Positions 7,699 through 16,676 of a stretch of 63,136 bases of DNA are shown piece after piece (the first letter of the stretch is position 1; every line of letters begins with the position of its first letter). The notes under the pieces were generated by a model. The model was not told the DNA's origin. It ran no database searches and saw only the letters and a list, made by a program, of their open reading frames with translations. Origin of the DNA: CAZVYS01 sp964630755 (GTDB lineage Bacteria > Patescibacteriota > Microgenomatia > UBA1400 > CG1-02-47-37); contig CAZVYS010000003.1 of NCBI GenBank assembly GCA_964630755.1, positions 1 through 63,136 of the forward strand. Direction: 5' to 3'. The position numbers and the translations under genes were made by a program.

Positions 7699-9887
7699 TT
7701 GGAAAACCCGCAAGCCCTACAAGTCATGCATCCTTCACCCATCTCCATCTCTTCACCACACTCAGGGCAAGTATTCTTCAGCGGTTTAACTTTCACCTTG
7801 CTTTGAATAACTTGTTTTGATTTATTTTTCTTTTTAGTTGTTTCTAAAACCTGCCCTTCCCTTGACCCAGATCGATAAATCGTCACCCCCTTACACTTAC
7901 TTTCCCAAGCTAACATATAAGTTTTTTCCACCTCCACCATTGACGCATCATTAGCAAAATTAATCGTTTTACTCACTGCATTCTCAGTGTGCCTTTGAAT
8001 AGCCGCCTGCATCTTAATATGCCCTTCTGGACTAACATCAAAAGCGGTTTTAAAAACTTTTTTAATTGAACTAGGCAAATACTCAATTTCTTGACAACTA
8101 CCTGATTTAGCCACCCGTAAAAATACCTCACTTTTCTGCTCTTCGCTTATTTTTAAACCCTCTATTGCCTTTTTAAAATACGGATTAACATAACTAAGCC
8201 CACCCTCTTCAACCACGTTTTTTACATATGATAAAGCAAAATTTGGTTCAATCCCACTTGAACAATCTGCCACCATACTAATGGTGCCGGTTGGAGCTAT
8301 TGTCGTTACTGCTAAATTTCTTCTAGTCTCGCCAGACTTCTCAAATAAACTCCCTTTTATATTCTTAAAAACTCCTTTTTCCTTGCCCAATCTCTCTGAT
8401 TCATTTATAGCTACCTTGTTCACAAACTTCATAGTTTTTTTAGCAACTTTAAGTCCTTCATCTGTGTCATACCCCACTCCCAATTGATACAGCATATCAG
8501 CCAAGCCCATTACCCCTAAACCAATCCTTCTATTAGCCTTAGCCATTTTCTTAATCTCTTTGATTGGATACAAACTCACATCTACTCCATTGTCCAAGAA
8601 CCTCACCGCTACACGAGTAACTACTTCCAATCTTTTCCAGTTTACGGTTCCCACCGAATCTTTACGCGCAAAGCGAACCATTCGAGCCAAATTTATTGAT
8701 CCTAAATTACAAACATCAAATGGGTGAAGTGGCTGTTCTCCGCAAGGATTAGTAGCCTCAAGCCTGCCCAAAGTCTCAATTACTGGGTTATTTTTATTAA
8801 TCGTATCCAAAAACACCATTCCCGGATCCCCTGTTCTCCAAGCCAAACTAACTATTTGATTAAATAAATTCCTAGCCTTTATCGTTTGAACCACTTCTCT
8901 CGTTCTAGGATTCCTGAGTTTAAAATTCTTGTTTCCTTTCACTGCTCTCATAAACTCATCTGTTACTCCCACCGAAATATTAAAATTGGCTATCTCCCCT
9001 TCTTCAGTCTTGCAAGTAATAAACTCCAAAATATCCGGATGATCAATATTTAATATCCCCATGTTTGCTCCCATTCTATAGCCCCCTTGCATCACCTGAG
9101 CTGTAGCTGCATCAAACACCTTCATAAAACTAACCGGTCCGGTGGCAAATCCTCCACTAGACTTAACATAGTCTCCTTTTGGCCGAAGCTTTGAAAAATT
9201 AAAGCCCGTTCCTCCTCCGGCCTGCTGAACCAAAGCCAGCCACTTTACCGCGTTAAAAATCTCCTCCATGCCGTCCTCAACCGGCAACACAAAGCAATTA
9301 GCCAATGTCGGTCTATTTGTTCCTGCTGATCTTAAATATCCTCCTGCTGGCACAAATTCTAATTTAGAAATCACCTCATAAAACTTTTCTTCCCATTTTG
9401 CTTGATTCTTTTTCCCCTTCTCTTTTAAAGCTATGTACTTTGACACTCTTCTAAATAGATCATTTGGCGTCTCTGTTGCTTTGCCATACTCGTCGTGTCT
9501 TAAATATCGATTCTCAAGCACCTTCAGTTGATTAATCGACAAGCCTAAATCATCTTCTACCCCCAAAGCTTGCTTGGCCTCTCTCACCTTCTGATGCTTT
9601 TCTCGGTAAATTATATACGCCTTGGCTGGATTAAAATGACCAGCAGCCATCAATACTTGCTCTACTACGTCTTGAACCTGCTCAACACTCGGAAACTCAC
9701 CATTCACGCCTTTCTTTAAAATATTAACCACTATCTTAGTTAATCTTTCAGCTTCCTTTTTCCTTCTACTCTCCTCTACTATCTCTCCTGTGGCTTCAAA
9801 AGCCTTCACAATCGCCCCAATCACCTTAGCTTCCTCAAAAGCCACTACTTGGCCATTTCGTTTTCTTATTTTACTTAAATCTGTCAT
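7686..9887 (-). CDS. nrdJ: Class II (adenosylcobalamin-dependent) ribonucleotide reductase, ATP-cone form
   Basis: Reduces ribonucleotides to deoxyribonucleotides with an adenosylcobalamin-generated thiyl radical. 733 residues from ATG 9887. Seen: N-terminal ATP-cone (about 4-95, KIRKRNGQVVAF) for allosteric activity control; redox cysteines C198 (ANCFV) and C393 (DVCNLGS); radical Cys C382 in NPCGE with N380 and E384; and a C-terminal Cys-rich tail (CPECG, GCMTCRACGFSKC) that re-reduces the active site. It is the only one of the three paralogues with an ATP-cone. I chose ATG 9887 over an upstream TTG at 9911. Confidence 0.95.
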   Translation of the reverse strand: MTDLSKIRKRNGQVVAFEEAKVIGAIVKAFEATGEIVEESRRKKEAERLTKIVVNILKKGVNGEFPSVEQVQDVVEQVLMAAGHFNPAKAYIIYREKHQKVREAKQALGVEDDLGLSINQLKVLENRYLRHDEYGKATETPNDLFRRVSKYIALKEKGKKNQAKWEEKFYEVISKLEFVPAGGYLRSAGTNRPTLANCFVLPVEDGMEEIFNAVKWLALVQQAGGGTGFNFSKLRPKGDYVKSSGGFATGPVSFMKVFDAATAQVMQGGYRMGANMGILNIDHPDILEFITCKTEEGEIANFNISVGVTDEFMRAVKGNKNFKLRNPRTREVVQTIKARNLFNQIVSLAWRTGDPGMVFLDTINKNNPVIETLGRLEATNPCGEQPLHPFDVCNLGSINLARMVRFARKDSVGTVNWKRLEVVTRVAVRFLDNGVDVSLYPIKEIKKMAKANRRIGLGVMGLADMLYQLGVGYDTDEGLKVAKKTMKFVNKVAINESERLGKEKGVFKNIKGSLFEKSGETRRNLAVTTIAPTGTISMVADCSSGIEPNFALSYVKNVVEEGGLSYVNPYFKKAIEGLKISEEQKSEVFLRVAKSGSCQEIEYLPSSIKKVFKTAFDVSPEGHIKMQAAIQRHTENAVSKTINFANDASMVEVEKTYMLAWESKCKGVTIYRSGSREGQVLETTKKKNKSKQVIQSKVKVKPLKNTCPECGEEMEMGEGCMTCRACGFSKCSI

Positions 9888-9935
9888 AAATAACTTATCA
9901 ATTACGCCCAATGCAGACAGAAGTGCAGCGTTTTG

Positions 9936-11852
9936 TCATACACTACACTTGCTCCACCCGCATTCCATGCAAATAGCGCAACCCTCCTTTATTTCTAAAC
10001 TGCCCCCGCAATCCATACACATATCCTTATTTACTCTCAACACTTGATCTTCTTTAGATCCATCTCTGTAAATCGTTATCCCTTTACAACCTTGTTTCCA
10101 GGCTTGCAGATAAGCTTTTTTCACCTCATCAACACTCGCTTTCTTAGCAAAATTAATTGTTTTACTCACACTATTATCAAAGTTCTTCTGCCAAGCAGCT
10201 TGAATCTTTACATGATATTCCCAATCCACTTCATGAGTGGTAACAAATACTCGCCTAAATTTTACTGATATTTCTTTAATTTTCCCCATAGATCCCGTAC
10301 TAGCCAACTGACCCAATATTTCCTGTCTTCTTTTTTTATCCTTAACCTGACTCCTTAAAAACTCTTCAAACACTGGGTCAACTATTACCAACTCTCTGGT
10401 CGGCCGATTATCTTTATCATCCTCAAAAAATGTTCTTCTCAAAGTCACCAACGAAAACACCGGCTCTATTCCACTACTGCAATCTGCAAACAAACTAATT
10501 GTTCCTGTTGGCGCTATCATCGTGGTTGCACAATTCCTTCGTCTCTTTCCTCCAGCATAAATACTCACATCATAATTTGGAAAACTACCTCTTTCTTCTC
10601 CTAATTTCTCGGTTTCTCTATCAGCTTCTTTTCTAATAAAATGACTCAATTTCTCGGCTAACTTAACCGCTGCCTGACTGTTATATGCTATTTCTAGTTT
10701 ATAAAGCAAATGGGCAAACCCCATCACTCCTAGCCCAATTCTTCTATTACCCTCCTTAACCATCTTTTCATTTTTCTCCAAAGGATAACTATTCGCCTCA
10801 ATCATATTATCCAAAAACCTTACCCCCAAAGAAATTGACTTCTTAAGTTCCTTATAGTCCACTTCATACCGACCATTGGCCAATTTCTTTACATGATTAG
10901 AAAGCACTATGCTAGTCAAGTTGCAGTTCTCATACGGCAACATGGCTATTTCCCCGCAGGGATTAGTTGTCTCAATCCTTCCTAAGCTTGGCGTTGGGTT
11001 ATCCTTATCCATTGCATCAATAAAAGCCATCCCCGGATCTCCGCTTAAATGGGCTTGCTTGCAAATCTTAAAAAACAACTTATCCGCCCTTATTTTCTTC
11101 ACTACCTCATTAGTTCTAGGATTAACTAAAGCCCACATCTTTTTAGCCTCTACCGCCTTCATAAACTTATCAGTCACCCCCACCGACACATTAAAGTTTT
11201 TTAAATTTCCATCTTCAGCCTTCATCTCAATAAACTCTTCAATATCAGGATGTGTAACATTCAAAATCGCAATATTAGCTCCCTGTCTTTTTGCTCCTTG
11301 TAAAATTTTAGATAAAGCAGCACTAAACGCTTTAATAAAATCAACCGGGCCCGAAGCCGCTCCAATCACATTCTTAACCTTATCCCCATGAGGCCTAATC
11401 TTGGAAAAATTAAAACCAGTTCCTCCATTGTTTTTATGAACCACCGCAGCCTCACCTAATGTTTTAAAAATCGACTGAATACTATCTTCAATCGGCAACA
11501 CAAAACACGCCGCCATCTGTCCTGTTCCCCCTGGATTTCCAGCTTCAAACATAGCCTTTCCACTACAAACAAACTTTTTACTCACCATTCGCTCATAGAA
11601 CAACTCCGCAGTCTCTCTAACTTTACTATCTATAGCCGCAAGGGATGAATACCCCTTGCCCTTTAAACTCTTTGCAAACTTTACCCGGCGAATGCCGGGC
11701 CACAACACTTCAGGTTTAGCCATGTGTTGAGCCACTCGCCACAACATCTCCCCCACGCTCTCTACTAACCGACCCTTTTGATTAGCCATCAAGTATCTCT
11801 TTTGAGTTATCTCTAAGGCAGTTTTGGATTGCTTTGGTTCTATTATCTTCAT
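9936..11852 (-). CDS. nrdJ: Class II ribonucleotide reductase paralogue with in-frame repeat
   Basis: 638 residues, no ATP-cone. Seen: redox Cys C116 (MAACFVLP) and C310 (YENCNLT), radical Cys C299 in NPCGE with N297 and E301, C299-C310 spacing of 11 as in the other two copies, and the Cys-rich tail CMDCGG/GCAICMECGWSKC. All catalytic residues are present, so activity is plausible. Odd: residues about 51-73 come from an F1 repeat in the N-terminal region. It overlaps the next upstream nrdJ by ATGA (4 nt), so the genes are coupled; 48 nt separate it from the ATP-cone copy. Confidence 0.94.
   Translation of the reverse strand: MKIIEPKQSKTALEITQKRYLMANQKGRLVESVGEMLWRVAQHMAKPEVLWPGIRRVKFAKSLKGKGYSSLAAIDSKVRETAELFYERMVSKKFVCSGKAMFEAGNPGGTGQMAACFVLPIEDSIQSIFKTLGEAAVVHKNNGGTGFNFSKIRPHGDKVKNVIGAASGPVDFIKAFSAALSKILQGAKRQGANIAILNVTHPDIEEFIEMKAEDGNLKNFNVSVGVTDKFMKAVEAKKMWALVNPRTNEVVKKIRADKLFFKICKQAHLSGDPGMAFIDAMDKDNPTPSLGRIETTNPCGEIAMLPYENCNLTSIVLSNHVKKLANGRYEVDYKELKKSISLGVRFLDNMIEANSYPLEKNEKMVKEGNRRIGLGVMGFAHLLYKLEIAYNSQAAVKLAEKLSHFIRKEADRETEKLGEERGSFPNYDVSIYAGGKRRRNCATTMIAPTGTISLFADCSSGIEPVFSLVTLRRTFFEDDKDNRPTRELVIVDPVFEEFLRSQVKDKKRRQEILGQLASTGSMGKIKEISVKFRRVFVTTHEVDWEYHVKIQAAWQKNFDNSVSKTINFAKKASVDEVKKAYLQAWKQGCKGITIYRDGSKEDQVLRVNKDMCMDCGGSLEIKEGCAICMECGWSKCSV
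11635..11702 (+). repeat. F1 repeat copy 2, inside an nrdJ gene
   Basis: Stem 1 at 11639-11658 (CAAGGGAT/ACCCCTTG, one A.C mismatch, loop GAAT); linker ends CTTTGCAAACTTTA; stem 2 CCCGGCGAATGCCGGG at 11684-11699. The nrdJ frame is kept on the opposite strand. Confidence 0.88.
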
Positions 11853-13750
11853 GACACACTACACCTTGAATAGCCACACGACAAACAAGTCGCACAGCCT
11901 TCTTTAAAACTTAATTCTCCCCCACACTCTGGACATAGCTCTTCTTGACTATGACCATTCCCAACCCATTTTCTTTGATTATCAACAATCGGATCACTCC
12001 CACTTTGACCTACTCCTGCATTCAAGACCTGCCTCGCCTTACTACCATCCCGATAAACCGTAATCCCTTTACACCCTGTTTGATAAGCCAACTCATAAGC
12101 TTCCTTAACATCGTCAGGCGACGCTGATCTAGACATATTAATCGTTTTTGAAACCGCTGCATCAATGTGCTTTTGCCAAGCTGCCTGCATCTTAATATGT
12201 GTTCTAAAATCTATCTCATGACTCACTTTAAACAACTCCTTAACATCTTTTGGCACGTTTACTATCTCGCTCACTCCTCCAGTCTCACTTACCTCCTTCA
12301 TTAACTCTTTTGAATAAAACTTTCTCTCTTTGGCCACTTTCAAAAACAAATCATTTGCTTCAAGCAACTCAGTATTATCCACATCCAAAATATTCTTTCT
12401 TATATACGACAAGGCAAACAAAGGCTCAATTCCACTACTACAATTGGCAATAATACTAATAGTTCCAGTTGGCGCCACTGTATTAACAGTACTATTCCGC
12501 ATCCCTTTAAAGCCTTGCTTCTCCCAATCACTACCTTTAAAGCCAGGAAACGAGCCTCTTTCTTTAGCTAGCTTTTGTGACTCACTAATAGCCGTGTCAT
12601 GAATAAACTTACTAATTCTCTCCCCCATTCTCAAACCTTGATTTGAATCATAAGCTATCTTTAGCTTTACCAGCATATCTGCAAACCCCATTACTCCTAA
12701 ACCAATCTTTCTAGTCTTTTTAGTCTGTTTATCTATCTCTGGCAATGGATACTTACAAATATCTATCACATTATCCAAAAACCGCACAGCTACTTGAACC
12801 AAATTCTCTATTTTCCTCCAGTTCACCTCCATCACCATTCCTCTACCTCTTTTTTTTCTCTTAACACACTTAGATAAATTAATGCTACCTAAATTACAAC
12901 TTTCATAAGGGAGTAACGGCTGCTCTCCGCAAGGATTAGTCGTTTCTATTCTTCCTAAATGCTTAATCGGACTAGCTTCATTCATCTTGTCAATAAAAAC
13001 CATCCCCGGATCTGCTGTCTTCCAAGCTTGAAAAGTAATCATATCAAGCACTCTAGAAGCCGAAATCTTTTTAACTACTTTAGTTCCAGTTTGCTCCGAC
13101 TCTCCATTGGGAATTCTCAACTCATACTCTTTCCCATTTAAAGCCGCCTTCATAAACTCATCTGTCACTCCCACTGAAATATTAAAATTTCTTACCTCTT
13201 CTTCAACCCCTTTTGCAAAAACAAAATCCATAATATCAGGGTGATGAACATCCATCACCGCCATTAAGGCTACTCTCCGACTAGAACCCTCGTTAATCAC
13301 TTCAGCTGCTTCGTTATAAAGCTTTAAAAAAGAAATTGGGCCAGAGGTAATTCCACCAGTTGATCGAATTCTTGATCCTCTAGGTCGCAAGTTAGACAAA
13401 GGAATGCCTACCCCACCGCCAGTCCTAGCAATCGTGGCCATCTCTTCCATCGAATTAAAAATACTCTCCAACGAATCAACTAAGGGCAGCACAAAACACG
13501 CCGATAATTGATTAAACTTAGTTCCTGCATGCATTAAAGTTGGCGAGTTTGGTAAAAACTCCAACTTACTCATCACCTTGTAAAACTTTTTCTCCCACTT
13601 GCTTCTATTCTCTTTCTTTTCAATCTTTGATATCGCTTTAGCCACCCTCCTAAACATCTGATCAGGCTTTTCAACCACTCTTCCTTCTTTATCTTTTTTT
13701 AGATAATCTCGCTTGGTCAAAACTGTTAAGGCATTATCTGACAACTTCAT
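11849..13750 (-). CDS. nrdJ: Class II ribonucleotide reductase paralogue, first in the operon
   Basis: 633 residues, no ATP-cone. Seen: redox Cys C85 (LSACFVLP) and C285 (YESCNLGS), radical Cys C274 in NPCGE with N272 and E276, LGVMGFADML substrate-barrel motif, a second-half TVAPTGTISIIANCSSGIEP block, and the Cys-rich tail CPECGG/GCATCLSCGYSRC. It overlaps nrdR by ATGA at 13747-13750 and the next nrdJ by ATGA at 11849-11852, so nrdR and two nrdJ genes are coupled in translation. No repeat insertion. Confidence 0.95.
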   Translation of the reverse strand: MKLSDNALTVLTKRDYLKKDKEGRVVEKPDQMFRRVAKAISKIEKKENRSKWEKKFYKVMSKLEFLPNSPTLMHAGTKFNQLSACFVLPLVDSLESIFNSMEEMATIARTGGGVGIPLSNLRPRGSRIRSTGGITSGPISFLKLYNEAAEVINEGSSRRVALMAVMDVHHPDIMDFVFAKGVEEEVRNFNISVGVTDEFMKAALNGKEYELRIPNGESEQTGTKVVKKISASRVLDMITFQAWKTADPGMVFIDKMNEASPIKHLGRIETTNPCGEQPLLPYESCNLGSINLSKCVKRKKRGRGMVMEVNWRKIENLVQVAVRFLDNVIDICKYPLPEIDKQTKKTRKIGLGVMGFADMLVKLKIAYDSNQGLRMGERISKFIHDTAISESQKLAKERGSFPGFKGSDWEKQGFKGMRNSTVNTVAPTGTISIIANCSSGIEPLFALSYIRKNILDVDNTELLEANDLFLKVAKERKFYSKELMKEVSETGGVSEIVNVPKDVKELFKVSHEIDFRTHIKMQAAWQKHIDAAVSKTINMSRSASPDDVKEAYELAYQTGCKGITVYRDGSKARQVLNAGVGQSGSDPIVDNQRKWVGNGHSQEELCPECGGELSFKEGCATCLSCGYSRCSVS

Positions 13751-14193
13751 TTAATCTCCTTAACTAACTTGGTAAAATCTTTAATTTTATCAAAATCCAA
13801 ATAAACACTGGCAAACCGAACATAAGCCACCTTATCAAGCTTCTTTAGCCGTTTTAAAATCGCATTCCCAACTAACTTACTACTAACTTCACCATTCTTT
13901 TTCCTCATCATCTCTTGCTCAACCTGATCTACTATTTTCTCTATTTTATTAATACTCACCGGCCTCTTCTCACAAGCCCTCACCACTCCTTTTCTCAATT
14001 TTTCTCGGTCAAAGCTCTCTCTCTTATCATCCTTTTTTACTACTTGAAGCTGAGGCCCCTCTATTCTTTCATAAGTCGTAAATCTTTTGGTGCATTTATT
14101 ACACTCCCTTCTTCTCCTGGTAACTGTCTCGTCCTCGCTATCACGAGACTCTAATACTGATGATTCGTTATTATCGCAAAATGGACATTTCAT
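13747..14193 (-). CDS. nrdR: NrdR transcriptional repressor
   Basis: ATP/dATP-sensing zinc-ribbon repressor of ribonucleotide reductase genes. Seen: zinc ribbon CPFCDNNESSVLESR...RRRRECNKCTKRFTTYER (CxxC at 3-6 and CNKC near 31-34), then the ATP-cone (KKDDKRESFDREKLRKGVVRACEKRPVS, about 54-81). 148 residues, normal length. It heads the operon nrdR-nrdJ-nrdJ-nrdJ-maf-cobA. Two NrdR boxes lie over its own promoter, so it should autoregulate. Confidence 0.97.
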   Translation of the reverse strand: MKCPFCDNNESSVLESRDSEDETVTRRRRECNKCTKRFTTYERIEGPQLQVVKKDDKRESFDREKLRKGVVRACEKRPVSINKIEKIVDQVEQEMMRKKNGEVSSKLVGNAILKRLKKLDKVAYVRFASVYLDFDKIKDFTKLVKEIK

Positions 14194-14204
14194 AGCTTTT
14201 GCTC

Positions 14205-14244
14205 AAGGTCCGTTCTTGAAGCTTTAGCTTTAAGGCTGGACCTT
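14205..14244. repeat. Leader hairpin upstream of nrdR (GGTCC family, F3)
   Basis: AAGGTCC (14205-14211) pairs with GGACCTT (14238-14244) with an inner AAGC...GCTT stem. It lies in the 85-nt leader of nrdR. Shares a TAGCT...AGGC-GGACCTTC core with the element at 47150-47189. Could be an attenuator or just a repeat. Confidence 0.55.
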
Positions 14245-14278
14245 TTTTAGAACTCAAGCGATAAAATCACCCGAGAAA

Positions 14279-14332
14279 ATTATAGACACTATCGGCAGTG
14301 TCCAACAAAACTTTATCCACCATCCGTAGTGT
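14279..14332 (-). promoter_or_regulatory. nrdR operon promoter with paired NrdR boxes
   Basis: Reading the minus strand: -10 TATAAT at 14279-14284; proximal box ACACTGCCGATAGTGT at 14286-14301 between -35 and -10; distal box ACACTACGGATGGTGG at 14317-14332. Both are 16 bp and begin ACAC, their starts are 31 bp apart, the spacing known for NrdR box pairs. A TTGTTG 18 nt before the -10 could be the -35. Confidence 0.82.
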
Positions 14333-14394
14333 AGTCAACTACCAACTTGTAGCACAAACTATATCAACAACTTTTCTACCCCTGTTATTGCCCT

Positions 14395-16470
14395 TTAATT
14401 TATCATCGTTTCCGAAAACCGATCAAAATACCTCACCTTCTTATTCGACTCACCAACCTCCATCGCTGGAATTTTGTTCTTTAATACTACTGGTTGTATT
14501 ACAAATGTATCCGCAATCTCAGAAAGGATTGCCACAGCAGCAAAAGACCAGTCCCGAAACAAGCTAAAAAACTGATCACTTCCTTCCTCAATTGTTACCC
14601 CCATCGCCCACTCAGCCCCTCCAACCCATTCTTCCAATCCATCCAAAGCCGGTACAGCCATCGACCATCCCAACTCTTCATATTCAGGAATACTTACCTC
14701 ACTTTCCGGCAACCACTCAAAATCATCCATTTTTGGAATCTCAACCTCACTTACTTCAACCTCTTGCTCACCAACTCCAACACTAGGTCTACTATCTTCT
14801 TCAGTCGCTAATAAAACTCCCCTGTCGCCTTGCTCCTCATCACCCACAACCCAACTCCCACTCAACCCACTATAACTAACGTCTTGACTACTACTTTCAA
14901 CTATCTGTTCCTCGTGGCTGTCTCTCTCTGATAAGTTTTTGTTAACAGTTTCAGTCTCTTCAGTTATGCTTGACTCCATCTCCAAAACCGACTTCTCTCC
15001 TACCCATCCATCTTTTTGCCCTACCGCTACTTGTTCTGTTTCTTTTTGAAAAACCACCTCTCTTCCACTAGGACTTGGACCATCAACTGGCTCTTCAGGC
15101 TCTGGGTCATCAAAATCCTCTTCCTCGGCCACATCCAGCTCTTCATCAACTTCTAATGCTTTAGTCTCCAATGCTTTAGTCACTTGCTCAACTCTACTAA
15201 TCTCTTGAAACAAATCTATTTCTCGACTATCAACCGCCTCATCCACCTGCTTATCAGCTATTCCCTCAAAACTCGCCTGACTTGCTTCTACTGGCCAGTC
15301 AAAAACATCAACTGCTTCAGATAATTCAGGTGTTTCAGATATTCCAGGCAATGCAAATCTAGTTTGAGCCTCTAATGCCATTACGCTTAAAGCATTAATT
15401 CCACCAAACACAAACTCCCCACCATCTAATCTTTGTGTCTCAATCATAAAACCAGAAAACATCTCTGCTCTAAATTCCACTGGCATCATCATTGTTAACA
15501 TCGTCATCTCGCCCAAAAACTCTAATCTCATTTCTTCTAACAAGCCATCTATTAAACTATCAATTTCTTCTAATCCACCTTCTACTGCTCCTTGATAAAT
15601 CTCCCCATTCTCTCCCTTAATTTTCACATCACCTATTTCATTAGATTTTCCCTCCCATTCTCCCAATGTTCCCCCACTCAATCCTCCACCATCACTTCCA
15701 TGACTACTCCTAGTCACAATATGCTCACCCACTTTCAAACCATCTAATTCTGCTTGTTCAATCAAAAACTCGTCAATCCCATCCTTTCCACACAAAAATC
15801 CCGCCCACATAATTTTCTCTCCCATCTCGTCTATTAGCCATTCTTCTCCATCAATCATCTGATATCTAATCCTTTTACCTAAATCCCGGTTATTGCCCTC
15901 TAGCTCATCAACCACCCTTCTATCCCATTCTTCATCGATTTCTCTCATTCCCAACAACTGCCAAGCCTCTACAAACACATCCGGCATCCCATTTCCTACA
16001 TACTCATAAATCATCGGCTCTTTACTCCACTCCTCCACTTCTTCTGAGTATTCTTCAGGTAGTAAAACTCTCTTAATGTTTAAACTTCCTCCTTCATTAA
16101 AAACAATCTCTAAAGCCTTACTTAATCCAGTTAAATTCGCCAACTCATCATCTAGATCCAAAAATCTTATCATCGTCATTCCTGATTCTCTTAGTTCAGA
16201 AAAATCTTCCCAGTCAGCCCCCTCTAGATCCATCACCCAACTCTTGCTCTGCCACTCTTCATCAACTAAATCTAATCTGGTGCTCGTTATCGGTGAATTT
16301 ATTAAATCATCTCTGCTTACTTTTCCTATCTTGTCGATTATTAAGTCCTGCTTATCTGGCTTAATCTCGATTCTCTCCCCTTTTGCCGCAAACATCACCT
16401 GAGGCAAACTATAAAGTTCTTCCACCCCCACCTGGACTTCTATATTAATATTTTTTGCTTCTACTGGCAT
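14395..16470 (-). CDS. Large acidic protein of unknown function under a cobalamin riboswitch
   Basis: 691 residues, strongly acidic, no signal peptide or clear transmembrane helix, no family recognised. The first ~400 residues look folded (LYSLPQVMFAAKGERIEIK, then Trp-rich acidic stretches); about 430-610 is low-complexity Glu/Asp/Ser/Pro linker (DDPEPEEPVDGPSPSG); the last ~70 are more hydrophobic (LFRDWSFAAVAILSEIADTF). ATG 16470 is preceded at 7 nt by AGGAAGG, which is the 3' arm of the riboswitch terminator; a TTG at 16497 is the other candidate. Its control by cobalamin suggests a role in corrinoid uptake or use, but that is inference. Confidence 0.8.
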   Translation of the reverse strand: MPVEAKNINIEVQVGVEELYSLPQVMFAAKGERIEIKPDKQDLIIDKIGKVSRDDLINSPITSTRLDLVDEEWQSKSWVMDLEGADWEDFSELRESGMTMIRFLDLDDELANLTGLSKALEIVFNEGGSLNIKRVLLPEEYSEEVEEWSKEPMIYEYVGNGMPDVFVEAWQLLGMREIDEEWDRRVVDELEGNNRDLGKRIRYQMIDGEEWLIDEMGEKIMWAGFLCGKDGIDEFLIEQAELDGLKVGEHIVTRSSHGSDGGGLSGGTLGEWEGKSNEIGDVKIKGENGEIYQGAVEGGLEEIDSLIDGLLEEMRLEFLGEMTMLTMMMPVEFRAEMFSGFMIETQRLDGGEFVFGGINALSVMALEAQTRFALPGISETPELSEAVDVFDWPVEASQASFEGIADKQVDEAVDSREIDLFQEISRVEQVTKALETKALEVDEELDVAEEEDFDDPEPEEPVDGPSPSGREVVFQKETEQVAVGQKDGWVGEKSVLEMESSITEETETVNKNLSERDSHEEQIVESSSQDVSYSGLSGSWVVGDEEQGDRGVLLATEEDSRPSVGVGEQEVEVSEVEIPKMDDFEWLPESEVSIPEYEELGWSMAVPALDGLEEWVGGAEWAMGVTIEEGSDQFFSLFRDWSFAAVAILSEIADTFVIQPVVLKNKIPAMEVGESNKKVRYFDRFSETMIN

Positions 16471-16494
16471 AAAAAAACCTTCCTCGCAGGAAGG
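16471..16494 (-). terminator. Riboswitch terminator that also holds the ribosome site
   Basis: Minus strand CCTTCCT gcg AGGAAGG followed by seven T, then ATG. The 3' arm AGGAAGG is a Shine-Dalgarno sequence 7 nt before ATG 16470. An alternative pairing GCAGGA (plus 16512-16517) with TCCTGC (plus 16486-16491) would break the hairpin and act as antiterminator. Confidence 0.8.
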
Positions 16495-16551
16495 CAATAC
16501 CCTTTATCTCCTCCTGCTCGGGAGAGTCCGACGATATATCAGACTTATCAT

Positions 16552-16664
16552 TTAAAGCTCAGTCTTCTGGCTTGTCCGAAGTTACATCAGACTTACAGTT
16601 GCGGCACAGCTTCGGCATTCCTGCTTCGACCTTAGGCGGGTCACCGAATTCCCTGAATCTTTAA
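16552..16664 (-). ncRNA. Cobalamin riboswitch aptamer
   Basis: Minus strand carries the family landmarks in order: GGGAATTCGGTGA, then GCTGTGCCGCAACTGTAA, then the B12 box AAGCCAGAAGACTGAGC. Ends TTAAAG...CAG and CTG...CTTTAA can pair as P1. The expression platform is the terminator at 16471-16494. Known role: binding adenosyl- or other cobalamin turns the downstream gene off. Confidence 0.88.
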
Positions 16665-16676
16665 TTTAATTGTCAA

